From Lutjanus erythropterus (lineage: Eukaryota > Chordata > Actinopteri > Lutjaniformes > Lutjanidae): a stretch of 64,000 nt of DNA. The notes beneath the pieces are model-generated. The model worked only from the letters and a program-made list of their open reading frames with translations. It searched no databases and was not told the origin of the DNA. The position numbers were made by a program, and so were the translations under genes. The first letter of the stretch is position 1. Each line of letters opens with the position of its first letter. Shown piece after piece: positions 11,358 through 23,085 of this stretch. The stretch is from the NCBI GenBank assembly GCA_020091685.1, contig CM034606.1:19980695-20044694 (forward strand), written 5' to 3'.

Positions 11358-11508
11358 ATCAATAGAAACAGGATCCGTTGCTCCATGCTGCGGTAATCCG
11401 ATGAGCGGGGCAGGCCGCCGGCTGGTGCCACGTCCTGACTCTAATGGGGGTTACACCGTCTCCGACCCCACAGCGGCGGCCCAGGTGGAGGCCCTCCTCC
11501 AGACAACG
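11358..11508 (+). other. Exon-like open segment of unknown identity
   Basis: A pyrimidine-rich acceptor (CTCAGCCCTTTTCCTATGCAG) precedes it and a good donor (ACAACG/GTGAGA) follows it. One frame is open across all 151 bases. From an ATG at 11,401 that frame reads MSGAGRRLVPRPDSNGG, then YTVSDPTAAAQVEALLQTT up to the donor, and closes at TAA 11,542 if unspliced (47 codons). The stretch is markedly GC-rich in an AT-rich neighbourhood. It is antisense to prkg1, between its alpha and beta exons. I do not recognise the peptide. It may be a real exon of an unknown transcript, a fossil, or chance. Confidence 0.25.
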
Positions 11509-11816
11509 GTGAGAGCACTCACGTCACCTCACCGGTGCTTTTAACAAATGCAAACAGGTTCACTTCCCTCTCACTGCAAAGTATATACAGCTACACGGCC
11601 ATTACTTGTCCACTGAAGGCCCATTCAAGCACTTATTGTGCCTCATCAGCTGATGGATAATTTGAGCATTTTCAGAATGAACCCTGGTCCAAAAGCAAGG
11701 TTGATAACAAGTAGACTAATTATTTTTTATCTTAAATAAGCTTGCTAGTCCTTTTTGTCAATGAACTTGAGTCATTCATGACCCTTATACCCCATTCTCA
11801 ACTATTTTTATTGATG

Positions 11817-12199
11817 CTGGGCGACATATTGATACGGTATCAATATTGTGATATGAAACTAGATATCGCTGTATCATGATATTGCACAAGTGTTGTCTTT
11901 TCCTGGTTTTAAAGACTGCATTACAGTAAAGTGATGTATTTTTCTGAACTTCTCCAACTGTTCTATCTGTTCTATTATTTACCTTTACCCACTTAGTCAT
12001 TGATTATATCTACATCGCTGATGATTATTTCTTAAAAATCTCATTGTGTCAACATTCACAGAGGCACCCTTTGATATTTCGATTTTGTCCATATTGCCAA
12101 CCCTATTTGAGAACTTACAGCACGTTAATGTGTATATTGTATGTCACACAACAGTCTAAAGTTTGAAGATATTATCTAAATGCTGTATCACCCAGCCCT
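11817..12199. mobile_element. Interspersed repeat with GCTGGGCGA..ATATTG ends
   Basis: It starts ATGCTGGGCGACATATTG and ends GTATCACCCAGCCC, inverted termini. The interior (GTGTTGTCTTTTCCTGGTTTTAAAG, TTTACCTTTACCCACTTAGTCATTG) resembles a common teleost dispersed repeat. It has no coding potential. Confidence 0.7.
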
Positions 12200-12580
12200 T
12201 CTCGTTCATCATTATTTCTCAATGACCGTAAGTCATTCATGACCTCCGTACCTCATCCCCAAGTGTTTTTGTCTTTTTCTTTTCACTCTGTGTGCACTTT
12301 TGTATTTGTTTGAAGACACACTGAGCATCAGGTAATGAGTGCAAATGAGGACCTTCTCTGTCTGCAGTTTATTAATGCAAATGAAGTCTGGAAATTGTCT
12401 AGCCATCTTAATAAAATTAACTCCATTGTCTCTATCGCATTAATTGAGTCAACAGAGTGATTTTGGCCCTTTGTGTGTGACTGTGATATCAATATAACAG
12501 GTAATTTATCCTGATGGGGTTACAATATGAGGTGAGGTGAAGAAATTAAAAGATGAAGTCAAACTTTTTGCTGGGAGCAG

Positions 12581-12795
12581 GGCTGCACAATTTATCAAAA
12601 TACGATAGTCTTGGCCTCTATTCTCTCTGTTGGTACAGACACCAACAAATGTCACATCATCATGATTTTCATATGTTTTTCCAGTGAAAATAAAAATGGT
12701 GATGCAAAAAATATCATTTCTACTAATTGTAATGATATTGCCATCGCAATATCGCAAATAGTCAAAATATGTTTGTTTGGTTTTTTTAGCCCTAA
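12581..12795. mobile_element. Small hAT-like repeat (AGGGCTGCAC end)
   Basis: It begins CAGGGCTGCACAATTTATC and ends near TTTTTTTAGCCCTAA, with ATATTGCCATCGCAATATCG inside. The ends and the AT-rich core are of the type seen in small hAT-derived fish repeats; the frames across it are spurious. Confidence 0.55.
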
Positions 12796-12884
12796 TACAA
12801 GTGAAGAAATTAAAGTTAAAGAGTCATTTTTTCCTGGAAGTAATCACAATGTACTCAAGCTGAATTAGCATCATGATTTTCAAT

Positions 12885-13082
12885 TAGTTGTTTGTAAAAT
12901 AATTAAAATGTTAATCAGTGTTTCCCAACACCCACAATGATGTCCTCAAATAGTTTACTGACATGAAGGAGTAAAGAAACCAGAAAATATTCACATTTGA
13001 GAGGCTAGAATCAGAGAATTGTGACTTTTTTTTCTTTAAAAGGTCACTTAAACTGATTAATCGATTAGTCGTTGCAGCCCTA
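12885..13082 (-). mobile_element. hAT MITE, partial, reverse orientation
   Basis: The core is the reverse complement of the 44,221 element (GATGTCCTCAAATAG, AAACCAGAAAATATTCACATTTGAGAGGCT). The intact terminus GTCGTTGCAGCCCTA lies at the right. Confidence 0.75.
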
Positions 13083-13728
13083 AGTTGGCTATACTGAAAC
13101 AAAGTGAAAGGATGAGATACTAACTGACCACTACTCAGGTCAATGCCTCTGTGAAATCCTCAAAATCAAAGATAATCATGATACTGTGCAGCTAAAACGA
13201 GCACCTGAAGGTGATGAAGGAAGCATATGGTCAAACAAAGCGTTTTCTAATGGAGTATTAAATATCCTCAGACATGCACTTCGGGGTCCTCAGCGTCCAG
13301 CTACTAAAAGCCAATAATGCATCGCACTTCCTCCTGTCTGTGTCCTGTGGGACTGCCATGATGGATCTGATCAATTAGGAGCTCTTTCTGAAGCCCGTCT
13401 TGGAGCTGCGTCATCGGCCCCAAGAATGAAAGTGCTCGTCCATTCATGGCAAACGACTCCAGCTCACATTTAGAGGAAGAAAAAAAAAAGAGAAAAGGTA
13501 GAAAACAGAGAGAGGACATGGGGTTTGTGGGGATGGGACACAGGAACTGTGCGTGTTTGAGTGTGTGGAGTTACTATCAACACATTTTCAGTCACATTTA
13601 GGCTCAAAGAGTTGTGCTTCCCAGTAACAAGAGTATCGATTCACGCCTTTCGTGGCAAACCGTTTGATTCAAGAATAAAAAAAGAAACACTCAGAAAGAT
13701 CTCTTAAGATGGGACACACAAGTCTTAC

Positions 13729-13985
13729 CAGTCGGACTTCGCATATTTCCGAAACGTCTGCCTTGACAGGTCCTGGTGCGTCTGCGGCTCCGCGGAGATG
13801 CCCTGCGCCCTGCGGGTCCTCGGTCCAATAAGTTGAGCGCTGGGCAGAACAGACTGACATTTGTGTAATTTTCTCTTCAGTTCTTGAATCTCGTCCTCCC
13901 TGTCCGCCAGGCGCCTCTCCAAGTCCCGTATCCTCTCCTCCTTTAGCAGCAGGATCTTGGCAAAGTCCTCCTCCAGCTCACTCAT
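13729..13985 (-). CDS. prkg1: cGMP-dependent protein kinase 1, alpha-type first coding exon
   Basis: This exon encodes the isoform-specific N-terminus of PKG I-alpha, the NO/cGMP-activated serine/threonine kinase of smooth muscle, platelets and neurons. The 85 complete residues start MSELEEDFAKILLLKEER and match the vertebrate alpha isoform closely. Residues about 4-40 form a leucine/isoleucine-zipper coiled coil (hydrophobic residues at heptad spacing) that dimerises the kinase and selects partners such as the myosin phosphatase subunit. Cys43, in the stretch HKCQSVL, matches the cysteine known to form the oxidant-induced interchain disulfide in mammals. RAQGISAEP near residue 60 is the autoinhibitory pseudosubstrate. 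The ATG at 13,983-13,985 is the conserved start. The exon ends at 13,729 with TG followed by a consensus donor GTAAGA, leaving a split codon that the shared exon 2 (outside the window) must complete. The 'a' or 'b' teleost paralogue could not be decided. Confidence 0.96.
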
Positions 13986-14388
13986 GTTGAAATCTGCGTT
14001 AAACTTTGCCGCGATGTGGACAAAAACACGATCAACTCCCGGGCAGCAGGTTGATAAAACGACAAACTCCCCCCTCTAAATACGCGCAGGATGATGATGC
14101 TCCGTGAATCCAATTCACTGGCCACTTGTTTATTTCAAAAGAAGCGAGCAAAGCTGGTGTTTAAAGCCGCGGACGGTGGATAGAGCAGCGCTACGCTACA
14201 GTCCAGCGAGCCTCCGGGGAGCCGCTGATGATCCTTCATTGAGAAACCAATTACAGCAGCTCTTCCTCTCCGAGGACGCAGGCAGGCCGTCAAACTGGGC
14301 ACTAGAGAGCCGAGACAACTCCTGTAGTTCACCGCCTCTCACACTGCAAACACACCACCGCCACCACAGAGGAAGAAGAAGCCCAGAG
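13986..14388 (-). promoter_or_regulatory. prkg1: Leader and probable promoter region of the prkg1 alpha transcript
   Basis: The 400 bases upstream of the alpha ATG are GC- and CpG-richer than the flanks, and no ATG lies in the first 100 bases upstream of the start. A TATTTA-like, AT-rich hexamer near 14,078-14,084 (minus strand) is a weak TATA candidate about 95 bases before the ATG. The assignment rests on position and base composition only. Confidence 0.45.
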
Positions 14389-14415
14389 CTGCTGCTGCTG
14401 CTGCTACTGCTGCTG
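14389..14415 (+). repeat. CTG/CAG trinucleotide repeat
   Basis: About nine interrupted CTG units (CAG on the minus strand) lie about 400 bases upstream of the prkg1 alpha start codon. A minus-strand frame here reads as poly-serine, but it is a chance frame through the repeat. The tract could vary in length between individuals. Confidence 0.85.
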
Positions 14416-14829
14416 TCAAATATTTGTTTACCATCTATGTGCACAATCCCCTCTGAGCGCAGTGTTAAACACCCACATCACCTCCCCGACCCTAACCTAT
14501 TGCAAAAAAAAATCAATTGTCCCGCAGCCGCCTCATTGGAGAGAGGACCGAGCTATAGGTTGTTTGCAGTGTTCATATTGTATATGTGGAGTTCACATCA
14601 GTGAAGTGAAAGTAATCTCCCCATAAGGCTCATGACCTTTTTTGTGTTCTGGTGATTTGCTGCCTCAGTTACACTCATTGTGCAGATTTATTTGTATGCC
14701 TTTTTTTTAGGATGATTATTTGTTTTTCGCTCAAGGTGATGATTATAGTAAGCATCCAATCTCATTTGAACTCTGGATATAAAAATAAAAAGTCTGTAGA
14801 GAAAAAAAATAACAGAAGCATTTCACAAT

Positions 14830-17515
14830 ACTGATGTAGTTACATCATCTGCTTGATGCTTATGAACTAGTAGATAATGATGAGTTACTGAGCGTCATAA
14901 GCTAGTAAGGGCTCATTCATTATGTAATCTTTAGTTACTCTTTTGTGCCTGCTCACATGAAGTGACACATCATAGCCAAATGAGTAGTTATTCACTTGCA
15001 GGAGGATGGACTCGAGTATGACTTGGACTTGAATCAGACTCAAGTCATACATTTGATACTTTTGCCCAAAAAAATAAGACTTGCAACTCAATAGTAACAC
15101 CGATAACTTGTGACGTCATTGAGACTTGAGCCGTTTGACTTGAAAATGTTTGATACCTTCCTCCAAGCCCAAAGACTTAAAAGTATCTTATAATATCTTA
15201 TATAAAAAGGGCGCAAACAGTTAATTAATTTCTCTCCATTTCCTGAATCAACTAACATTAAAGAAAAACTATGCTGGAGATTCCCAAAAACAAAGGATAA
15301 ACTCACACAAAAAATCCCTGTCAATCATCACCCACAACAACCCAACAGAAGTGTGCCAGTGTCTGCATCTGCCCTCTGCCCATACCTTCTTATTTTTTCT
15401 TAATTTTGCAGAGCTAAGCTTTACCACCACAAAACATCAGTATTTGATGTCCTGGGAGTGACACTATCTTTCTGGTGAATTTATGAACCTTTAACACTAT
15501 TCTCACCAACTAGACGCTTAATTCCCCAGATTGACTTTGTTTGAACTCATCAGACAGCATCCAATCAAGATGCAGGAAAGAACCATGTAGAACTAACGTT
15601 ACGTTACTGAGCTCCAGTCAGGAAAAAATGATACGAAATATAATTTTGAACACTACAAAAAATATAAGGTGTTCAACAAAAACCAAATTGCAGCATGAAA
15701 AATGTCAGGGTCAAAAATTACAAACAGAGATGCAAAAACTTACAATATAGTGATTTGTTAACATTAGCTTAAAGGTGAAATATGTAGCACCCTGGTGTTC
15801 AAAAAGGGGTGTGAAAGATTCAAGATTCAGAACTTTATGTTTCATTAATGCTGCAATTTTAGGAATTTGTGTTTCACTGGTGCACTGCATAGAATACGAA
15901 GCATTGCATTTAAAAACATCAAAAGGACATAAAAGGACAGCACATTACATATAAAAGGATTACATTAACATTGCAGTCCAAATTAAACATATTAATGCAA
16001 GTTGGTTCCCTCTGCCTCCCCAGACTCAAAGCTCAGGTGGGCTACCTGTCGGCTGCAGGGACACTGACATCCAAGCGGACTCCAGAAATTAGCATTAAAA
16101 GGCAAGATCCCTGTTAAATCCCTGAACTTACACAAGTACTGGATGAGCACAACATTATAGTTTCACAATGACAAGTGACAAGTCTTACACTGAAAGTTAA
16201 TCAGCTTTTTATTACTCTGTCAATCGTTTGTCAGTGTAAAGCTACACCTGTTATCCCTAATATAAAAGCCCACTGCTCTGAGAGTACACACTCTGGAGTT
16301 TGAGTTTTACTACTTTCCAGACTCCATAAACATATTGTCAATCTATTCCTTCTAAAAGATTATTAATGATTTCTTATGACTAATAAACAGACATATTTAA
16401 CATAATTCTGTAAGTGAATAAACATGAAACTGACAGAGTGCAGAATCACACAGGCCAGACATTTAATAGGAGAACATGCTGGCTGTAGTGTTGTTGTTGT
16501 TGCTGTTGAAGAAGCCAGTATTTCAATTTAACATGTTTCCTTAACCTCTGATGACATATCATGGTCATTTCAGATCAGAAAATATATTACATATTTCTCC
16601 TTAGATAATTCCTTTCTCTTTTTGTGCACCCTGAAATAAAGCGACACTTAGGGACATACAGAAGTATCCGCTGTTGTACCACCAGACGACAGAACAGCTT
16701 CTTCCCTGAGACTTTGAAACTCTTTTATTCATCCTCCACACTCGCCCAAAAATAAGACTTTTATTTTATTCAAGGAACCAATCTGACAACATCCAGTCAA
16801 CCTGCAAGACAGAACTATGAAGAAGTAACAGGGGCTACATTTGGGAAAAATAATATCAAAGACAATTTTCTTCACACACAAAAACAAAAGAAACAAAAAA
16901 CGAATTGCAGTATGCAAAACATCTGGATCAGAAATTGCAGATGGGGACGCAACAACTTCCAACTTCATTTGACATTTGAAGTTACACAAAGTGTAAGTCG
17001 AGGTTAGCGAGCTAATGCTTCAAAACTCAGAGTTTAGGACTTGGGACTTGTCAGTCTTGACTTGGGACTTGAGTGTAAAGATTTGAGACTTGGAATTGGA
17101 AAACTTTGATTTGCTCCAACCTCGGCTTCATTACCTTACCATTACTTGCCCCTTTTAGTTATCATGAAAGGGAAGTCTGTTGTCTAGGAACTCATCATTA
17201 TCTGCTAGTCCTCAAATTAGAGTTACTCAGGAGTTACTTATTGACTTGAATGCAGAGACTTGTGACTGGCAAAAGAATGACTTGGTCCCACCTCTGCTAA
17301 GCAATCCACACGACTTCATGATTAACTTACCATTATTTATCTTTTCAATAATCATGGAGAAGATGTCTGTTATTTTATATAGTTCTATTATCTACTCGTC
17401 CTCAAATTAGAGTTATTCAAGAACTGCTGATAAATGATTCATGAATTATGAGATCATTCCTCTCTCGTTCCTTAGTAACTGCTCACTTTTTGTGTACTGT
17501 ATTGTAAAGTGTAAC
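14830..17515. repeat. Composite repeat region with duplicated modules
   Basis: Several modules recur. ACTTGGACTTGA/GACTTGGGACTTG runs occur at 15,005-15,170 and 16,995-17,105. A 200-base module (ACATCCAGTCAA..TGCA, AATTGCAG.ATG, AAA.AT.TGG.TCA) occurs at 15,530-15,745 and again, diverged, at 16,770-16,970. CTAGTCCTCAAATTAGAGTTA occurs near 17,203 and 17,397. The tail CTGTATTGTAAAGTGTAACC closes it near 17,515. This looks like one or more dispersed fish repeats, rearranged or nested. No gene is seen. Confidence 0.55.
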
Positions 17516-18711
17516 CAAAATAACATATTGTAAGGATGTGAAACATAAAATTCATAAGCAAAGCGCATAAAATGAAAATAAAAATAATAAGTCTGGACTT
17601 CAGATGATTCACAGTTGCAGAGGATAAAAAAGTAGCTGCTGTCTTGTGCATGCAACAACATAAAGTAAAGTTAATTACACAACAGATTCAGAGCGTGTTA
17701 TCTTACCGATCAGACTAATCACTAATTATTTACTTTGGCAACAACAGCACTCATCACTTTCATCCTCAGCATGCAGTGAGGACTGAAGAGACTTCAGTAA
17801 TAGATCATCTCTTCTCTCTGTAATATTAATCTCCAAACCCAGCCAGTCATTTCTATGCACCATTTTTCATTCTACTGCCTAAATCTGTTTCAACTCAATG
17901 AATTCATTGAGGGGAAAAAAAAAGGAGCTCATGGGCGCTAGGGGGATGTTTCATTAAGATTCTGAGTTAAAAATAGAGTGAACAGATCTTCCCTTTGCTG
18001 GTGTAGTTCAACATATCTCACCCTTGTCTACTTCTTGCATTCTTATTTTTCCAACCACCTCTTATCGAGTTAGAGATAAATGCTTGTTGCTGGAAAGCAG
18101 AGCTATATAGGTACACTTTCACGTGTTATTTGACATTTTCTCCCTTCTTAAACCCGCAGCTCTTCAAATCCATCTCAGAGGAGAACACTGCCATGATAAC
18201 CGGCTGTAGGACTTGTGATTACCTGCTTAACTCTTGTCTGGCTTCGGTTATCAGGTGTAGATTGTAGTAGTTCTCATCATGAAACACATATGATCCACTT
18301 CCTAACTGCTGTTTCTGAGTGTCTCCCTGTGAGTGTGTTTCACGGTAATATGTGAGCAGCAAAGTGAATGTAATCAGCATTCAAAGACAAGGTGAGGACC
18401 AGGGTCGTGCTGTTATCAATGTGGAAAAACAGTGATCGATTAATTATGTATGCAGCAGACACTGTGCCCATTATGACAGTGGTAAATTAAGTGTCACCTT
18501 CTGTGACCCTATCCATATCCAAGGAGGATATGTTTGCACTGAAAAAGCTTCGCTGACATCCTGTTCAAGAAAAGGCCATTCATACGTTGGGACAAAAAGA
18601 TGCAGAATATCATTAATCAGCTTTGCATTAAGATGTGTTTGATCTTATATCATTACTGCAATCATGATGCAATCAGTTCCTGTAGGTACACACTCATTAC
18701 GTCATTGCTGG

Positions 18712-19210
18712 GGCTGAGTATTGTTTAAAAAATACAATGCCACTACCAATACCAGCACCTGTAAAGTCATACTAATACCAGTAGAGTACTTCATTTGATA
18801 CTTTTTCCTCCTTGAATAAGATGTGTGGAACACAGTTCATCAGAAACCCCCTTTTATGGCTCTTGGGAAAACTACCAGACAATGTGAAAATGTCAAAATG
18901 CCAGGAATCATGTTGCAGTTTAGCTGTGATAACACGGTGTGGGATAACTCTGCGCTACTGGAAATCTGCCACCTTATCCACTTTTAAAGAATGGATAGCA
19001 GTATTAAGTAAAATGGCAAGTTATGAGCAAGTTACTTAAAAAGTGGCTGAGAGGGGAAAGCTATTATGAAGTATGGAGTGAAGAAAAATAAAAAGATTTA
19101 GTAAACCCTGAGAGAAGACATGCCATGCCATTCATGTGATTGTGTTATTTTGTATTATTTTATTGTAAATGTCTGATAAAAATGAAATAATAATAATTTT
19201 TAAAAATAGC
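18712..19210. repeat. Dispersed repeat beginning GGGGCTGAGTATTG
   Basis: The left edge (GCTGAGTATTGTTTAAAA, CCACTACCAATACCAGCACC, ACTAATACCAGTAGAGTAC) has the form of a common fish repeat. The right limit is uncertain. The 75-residue plus-strand frame inside has no recognisable domain. Confidence 0.4.
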
Positions 19211-20299
19211 CATACTGTTTAAGTTTTGACATGCTGAACTGCCAACTCCATCAGATACACTGTACTCGACTTCACCACACCACAGACTGTATGAGCTGTC
19301 GCTTCTGTGGTAGTGGGCCAATCACACTTTGCATCAAATTGAAGACTTGTTTTAAGTGATTGGCTGCGTGTTAAACCATACAAATAGCTATTTTTTTCTA
19401 GAGCTACATAAAAAAATATAATAAGGTAGGGCTGACCCCTAACAGTTGACTTAACCATTGGTGAGAAGAGCCTTAGTCGTCCAAGTTTGCATTTATTCGT
19501 TAGTCACAGAAAAAAAAACTCTCCTCGCCATTAGGCCCTCGGGATTGTTGCAATATGGACCTTTTCTCTTTTCTCTTGTAACTCTGTACTCACCAGTGCT
19601 CCGCCACTAACTCGTTAGATCGGTTAGGGGTCCTATTTAACTGAGTCACGGCCTTTGAGACTGATGGACGACGGTTTGGCGATCGGCAATGCAGTACCGA
19701 GGTGGTTTAACATTACTGCGGCTCTGCCTGTCCAGACTCAAACGCAGCCCCACAGTTTTAAAACTGAAATGGCGCCAGCAACGTCTCCAGATGTGTTGTA
19801 AAATGCCAGGGTAGTGTGGACACTAGGTGTAAACATAGCAAGATGTATGCATAATGTGGACGTAGCCTTGAGTCGACATGACTACATCAGCAACACTGAC
19901 TTGAAAGGTTTATCCGTGTTGCCCCCACACTTGACTATTCCCATGTTTACACAGCGTGAGTAATGCTGTACTACCAGTTTCAGCTCGTGTTGTCCGAGCA
20001 CTACATGGGTCATCTCCCTTGGAAGTTGTGGGTTAGGTAATGGACGCCATGTTAACCTTACTGCACCCAGAGATGTACGCTCTGAGAGCGTCCGATCATG
20101 GGCACCATTATTGCCATATTGAATTCATGATCGCTGAGTCCGGCCGCGCTGTAATAAAGGGTTCATGTGCTGTCTTTGCAGTGTTTCTAAAGCGTCTCCA
20201 GGCAGAGAAAAGCTGGTGCCCTTTTATTCGCCTCTGGGACAGATCAGCTTACGGAAGAGAAGAGGGCAGACATTAGTCACTGTTTTCCTGTAATACACT

Positions 20300-20306
<7 letters not shown>

Positions 20307-20345
<39 letters not shown>
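20307..20345. repeat. AC microsatellite
   Basis: About nineteen AC units in the intergenic region. Confidence 0.95.
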
Positions 20346-20348
<3 letters not shown>

Positions 20349-21186
20349 GAAACAGAGAAAGGGTATCTTGGGTATACCCAGACATATGCTTGCACATCAT
20401 TATCACCCACGCACACGCTTGCATATAAAGATTTATGTAACCATTCACAAAGCTAAAACCCCAGCAGACACACAAACACAATCATGCCAGCATCCCGTAT
20501 GGAAACCTTAGAGGGGATTACTGTAAGTGCACTGGCAGGAGAGGTATGTTGCCACGTCTCTGGAGAATCTTCCCCCTTGAGCCGCTGATGTCTTTGATAC
20601 CACATCTGACTGTGCTCTCCGTGTCTCTGTTGCCGTCCCAGTGAGACTCCACCAGCTGGCCGCCTGCCTGGGCCTGCCATCCCAGGAGAGGTGAGATGAG
20701 CGCTGGGAGGAGGAAGGGGTGAAAGACAGCAGAGAGACATCACCGGGACGAGGACGGGAGAGAGGCTACAACCCGGGGCAATCTATTTCTGAGCCTCTCT
20801 GGTCCAGTAAAAAAAAAAAAGAAAGAAAAAAAAGCAGCAAATCCTGCACTTTAGCAGCAATATCAATACGCCGACTTCACATCACATCAACGTAGTCTCA
20901 CATTGTAACATGATATCATATCCAGAGCTGCAGATTGATCACTCAGCTCACGCTGGAGATGGATAGAAGCAGAGCTCAGGAAATTGACTTAGCAAACGCA
21001 GTAATGATACTTCCTTCCTGCCATCCTACATTAGGACTGTCAAAATCAGATGGCGAGGATAGGGTGAATTAAAATTTTTCTTTAACAATGCTAGAGCTGT
21101 AGCTAATGATTATTTCCATTATTCACTGACCAATGAATTCATCTGTCTGTGAAGATTCTTGGTCAGCTGGACTTGTGGTAGATTAT

Positions 21187-21483
21187 TTAAAAGACCAGTG
21201 TGTAGGATTTAGTGGCCTCTAGTGGTGAGCTTGCAGATTGCAACCCTGTCGCACGCCCTCCCCTTCCAAACATGAAGGAGAACGTACAGTCAGTGGCTGT
21301 GAAACTCACACAAAATGCGAAATTACACATTTACAGTCAGTGTTTGGTTTGTCCATGGAAGAGGATCTTTGCACTCTGCTATTCATATTTTCAGGTGATT
21401 ATATACTAATAAAAACATACTTATGAATATTACGTTGCCATTTCTGCCAATAAATCCTCATAAATCTTACAGACTGGACTAAG
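21187..21483. mobile_element. MITE with CCAGTGTGTAGGATTTAG end, complete
   Basis: The left terminus AAGACCAGTGTGTAGGATTTA pairs with the right terminus TAAATCTTACAGACTGGACT. The interior (GGCCTCTAGTGGTGAG, TTGCAGATTGCAACCCTG, CAGTGTTTGGTTTGTCC) is shared with the element at 30,725-31,742. It is 297 bases long and non-coding; short frames across it are spurious. Confidence 0.8.
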
Positions 21484-21708
21484 GCTGGAGACTTACTTAT
21501 TTTGAGCCCAGGAATTTCTTTCTCCAGACCAGCTTACAACATTATTGAAAGTTATATGTATGTTACTTTTTTTTGCACACTAGACATCTTGGCAATGTAG
21601 TCTTGTAAGCATCCCTGTTTCAAGTAAGCATCCCTGTTTCATCGTCACCATCAACTTGCACCGATCATTCTGAACCTTCACTCTCAAGCTGTGAGCTTAT
21701 CTAGAGCT

Positions 21709-22184
21709 CGACCAGTTTATTAGTTGACTGATATAATCACAGCTATATGTGTCTATATCAGTATCTGCATATATGTTGTTCAATATATACTGATATGAAA
21801 ACTTTTTCCTTTAACAGAACATAGTGCAGATTGTTCTTATTTGTCTTATTTATCTTCATAGGCAACATTTTATGTATATTTAATTATTTTTCTCAATTCA
21901 GGTTTAAGGTATACATATATTTTGCTTGATTTGTGCATTTTTTTTTATTTTTAATTAGTATTAATTATTAAAAATAGCAGTGAAGATTTACTGCTTCAGT
22001 GCCCTGATATCACTTTGGACAAACTTGTGATAAAAAATACTGTATCTGTGTTTATGTATATATTCTATATAAAGAATATTGACTGATATATCGATATCAG
22101 ATTTTTTTTTTCTTTACTCAGTTTTACTCTTACTTAATATCAGTATTGCTTCAGCCTCAAAAATCCAGTATCAGTTGGACCCTC
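21709..22184. mobile_element. Dispersed repeat with GAGCTCGACCAGTTTAT start
   Basis: The left edge GAGCTCGACCAGTTTATTAG is followed by TATAATCACAGCTATATG and TATATCAGTATCTGCATATATG. The right edge carries ATATATCGATATCAG and GTATCAGTTGGACCCT. The form fits a common teleost dispersed repeat. The two long plus-strand frames starting inside it are not genes. Confidence 0.55.
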
Positions 22185-22769
22185 TCTTCTCTTCCTATTC
22201 TCCATCTTTTCTTTTTTTCATGTCTTACTCACATCTTTTAGGACCCCTCACTGCAGTGTGCATTTCAGGGCGGTGTTCAGTGTGGTTGGAGTTCAAAGTT
22301 CAAACGCAATTACATCATCAATCAGGTGACCAACCCTCTTGGGCTTCTGTGAGTGGATCCTGCATGATTGTGTTTATCCTCTCTATCCCTGGCCTTTGCG
22401 GCCGAACAACCAGCCCGGCCCACCAGGAATCTTCTCCAGATTAGTCACTACGGTCTACAAGAAGAGACTACTGATCGTAAAAGTGGCTTCAATCAATATT
22501 TCTATATTAACAGTGGATTCTCATTACTACCCCTCAGCTCAAAGATGTGATTTAGCATCCTTTAGCATATATTTTATATATATTCATATCTGTATGTATT
22601 TAGCAAATATTTTATGGCCTGTAACGTCCGTTTTGGTTCTCTGTCACTGCTCTCATCAGCATTATTTCCAGACGCAGCTGGATGCTTTTTCAGGGTGAAA
22701 AGCTCTGATAAACCCACCGTCACCGACCTTCTGAGCTCCAAACAAGAGCCACTGGCTCGCTTCCAGCTA

Positions 22770-23085
22770 TCAATGAATCACTGACTGATATGGTTCATAA
22801 AAAAACCTCTAAAATGTCAGAAAATAATGATATATAGCCATTGCAATTTTCCATAGTAGTAGAGTTGACATCTTTAATTTGCTTGTTTTGTCCAAAACCC
22901 AAAGATATTCCATTTTAAAATTATATAAAATAGAATAACACCCTTAAATTTTCACATTTGAGAGGCTTGAACCAGTGATTGTTTGGCATTTTTAGCTTGA
23001 TAAAAGACTAAACGAATAATAAAAAATGTTGATTAATTTCCAGTCAGTCTACCAATCAGTTAATCGATTAACTGATTCAGCATTA
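22770..23085 (-). mobile_element. hAT MITE, diverged, reverse orientation
   Basis: The family core is present in reverse (GCTTGTTTTGTCCAAAACCCAAAG, TTTTCACATTTGAGAGGCTTGAA, GTTAATCGATTAACTG). Both termini are eroded. Confidence 0.65.

Larger units (their letters stand above)
7546..13728 (-). other. prkg1: prkg1 intron between the alpha exon and the beta exon region
   Basis: It holds the split 56-bp-unit element, palindromic MITE copy 2, three smaller repeats and the exon-like plus-strand segment at 11,358-11,508. The remainder (9,443-10,266 and 13,083-13,728) shows nothing I can name. Confidence 0.7.

Noticed and set aside
14104-14604. 166-residue plus-strand open frame over the alpha upstream region
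   Set aside because: It runs through GC-rich promoter DNA and a CTG tract, giving poly-leucine, with no recognisable domain.
22079-22698. Overlapping plus-strand frames of about 120 residues
   Set aside because: They start within a dispersed repeat and show no protein-like conservation that I recognise.
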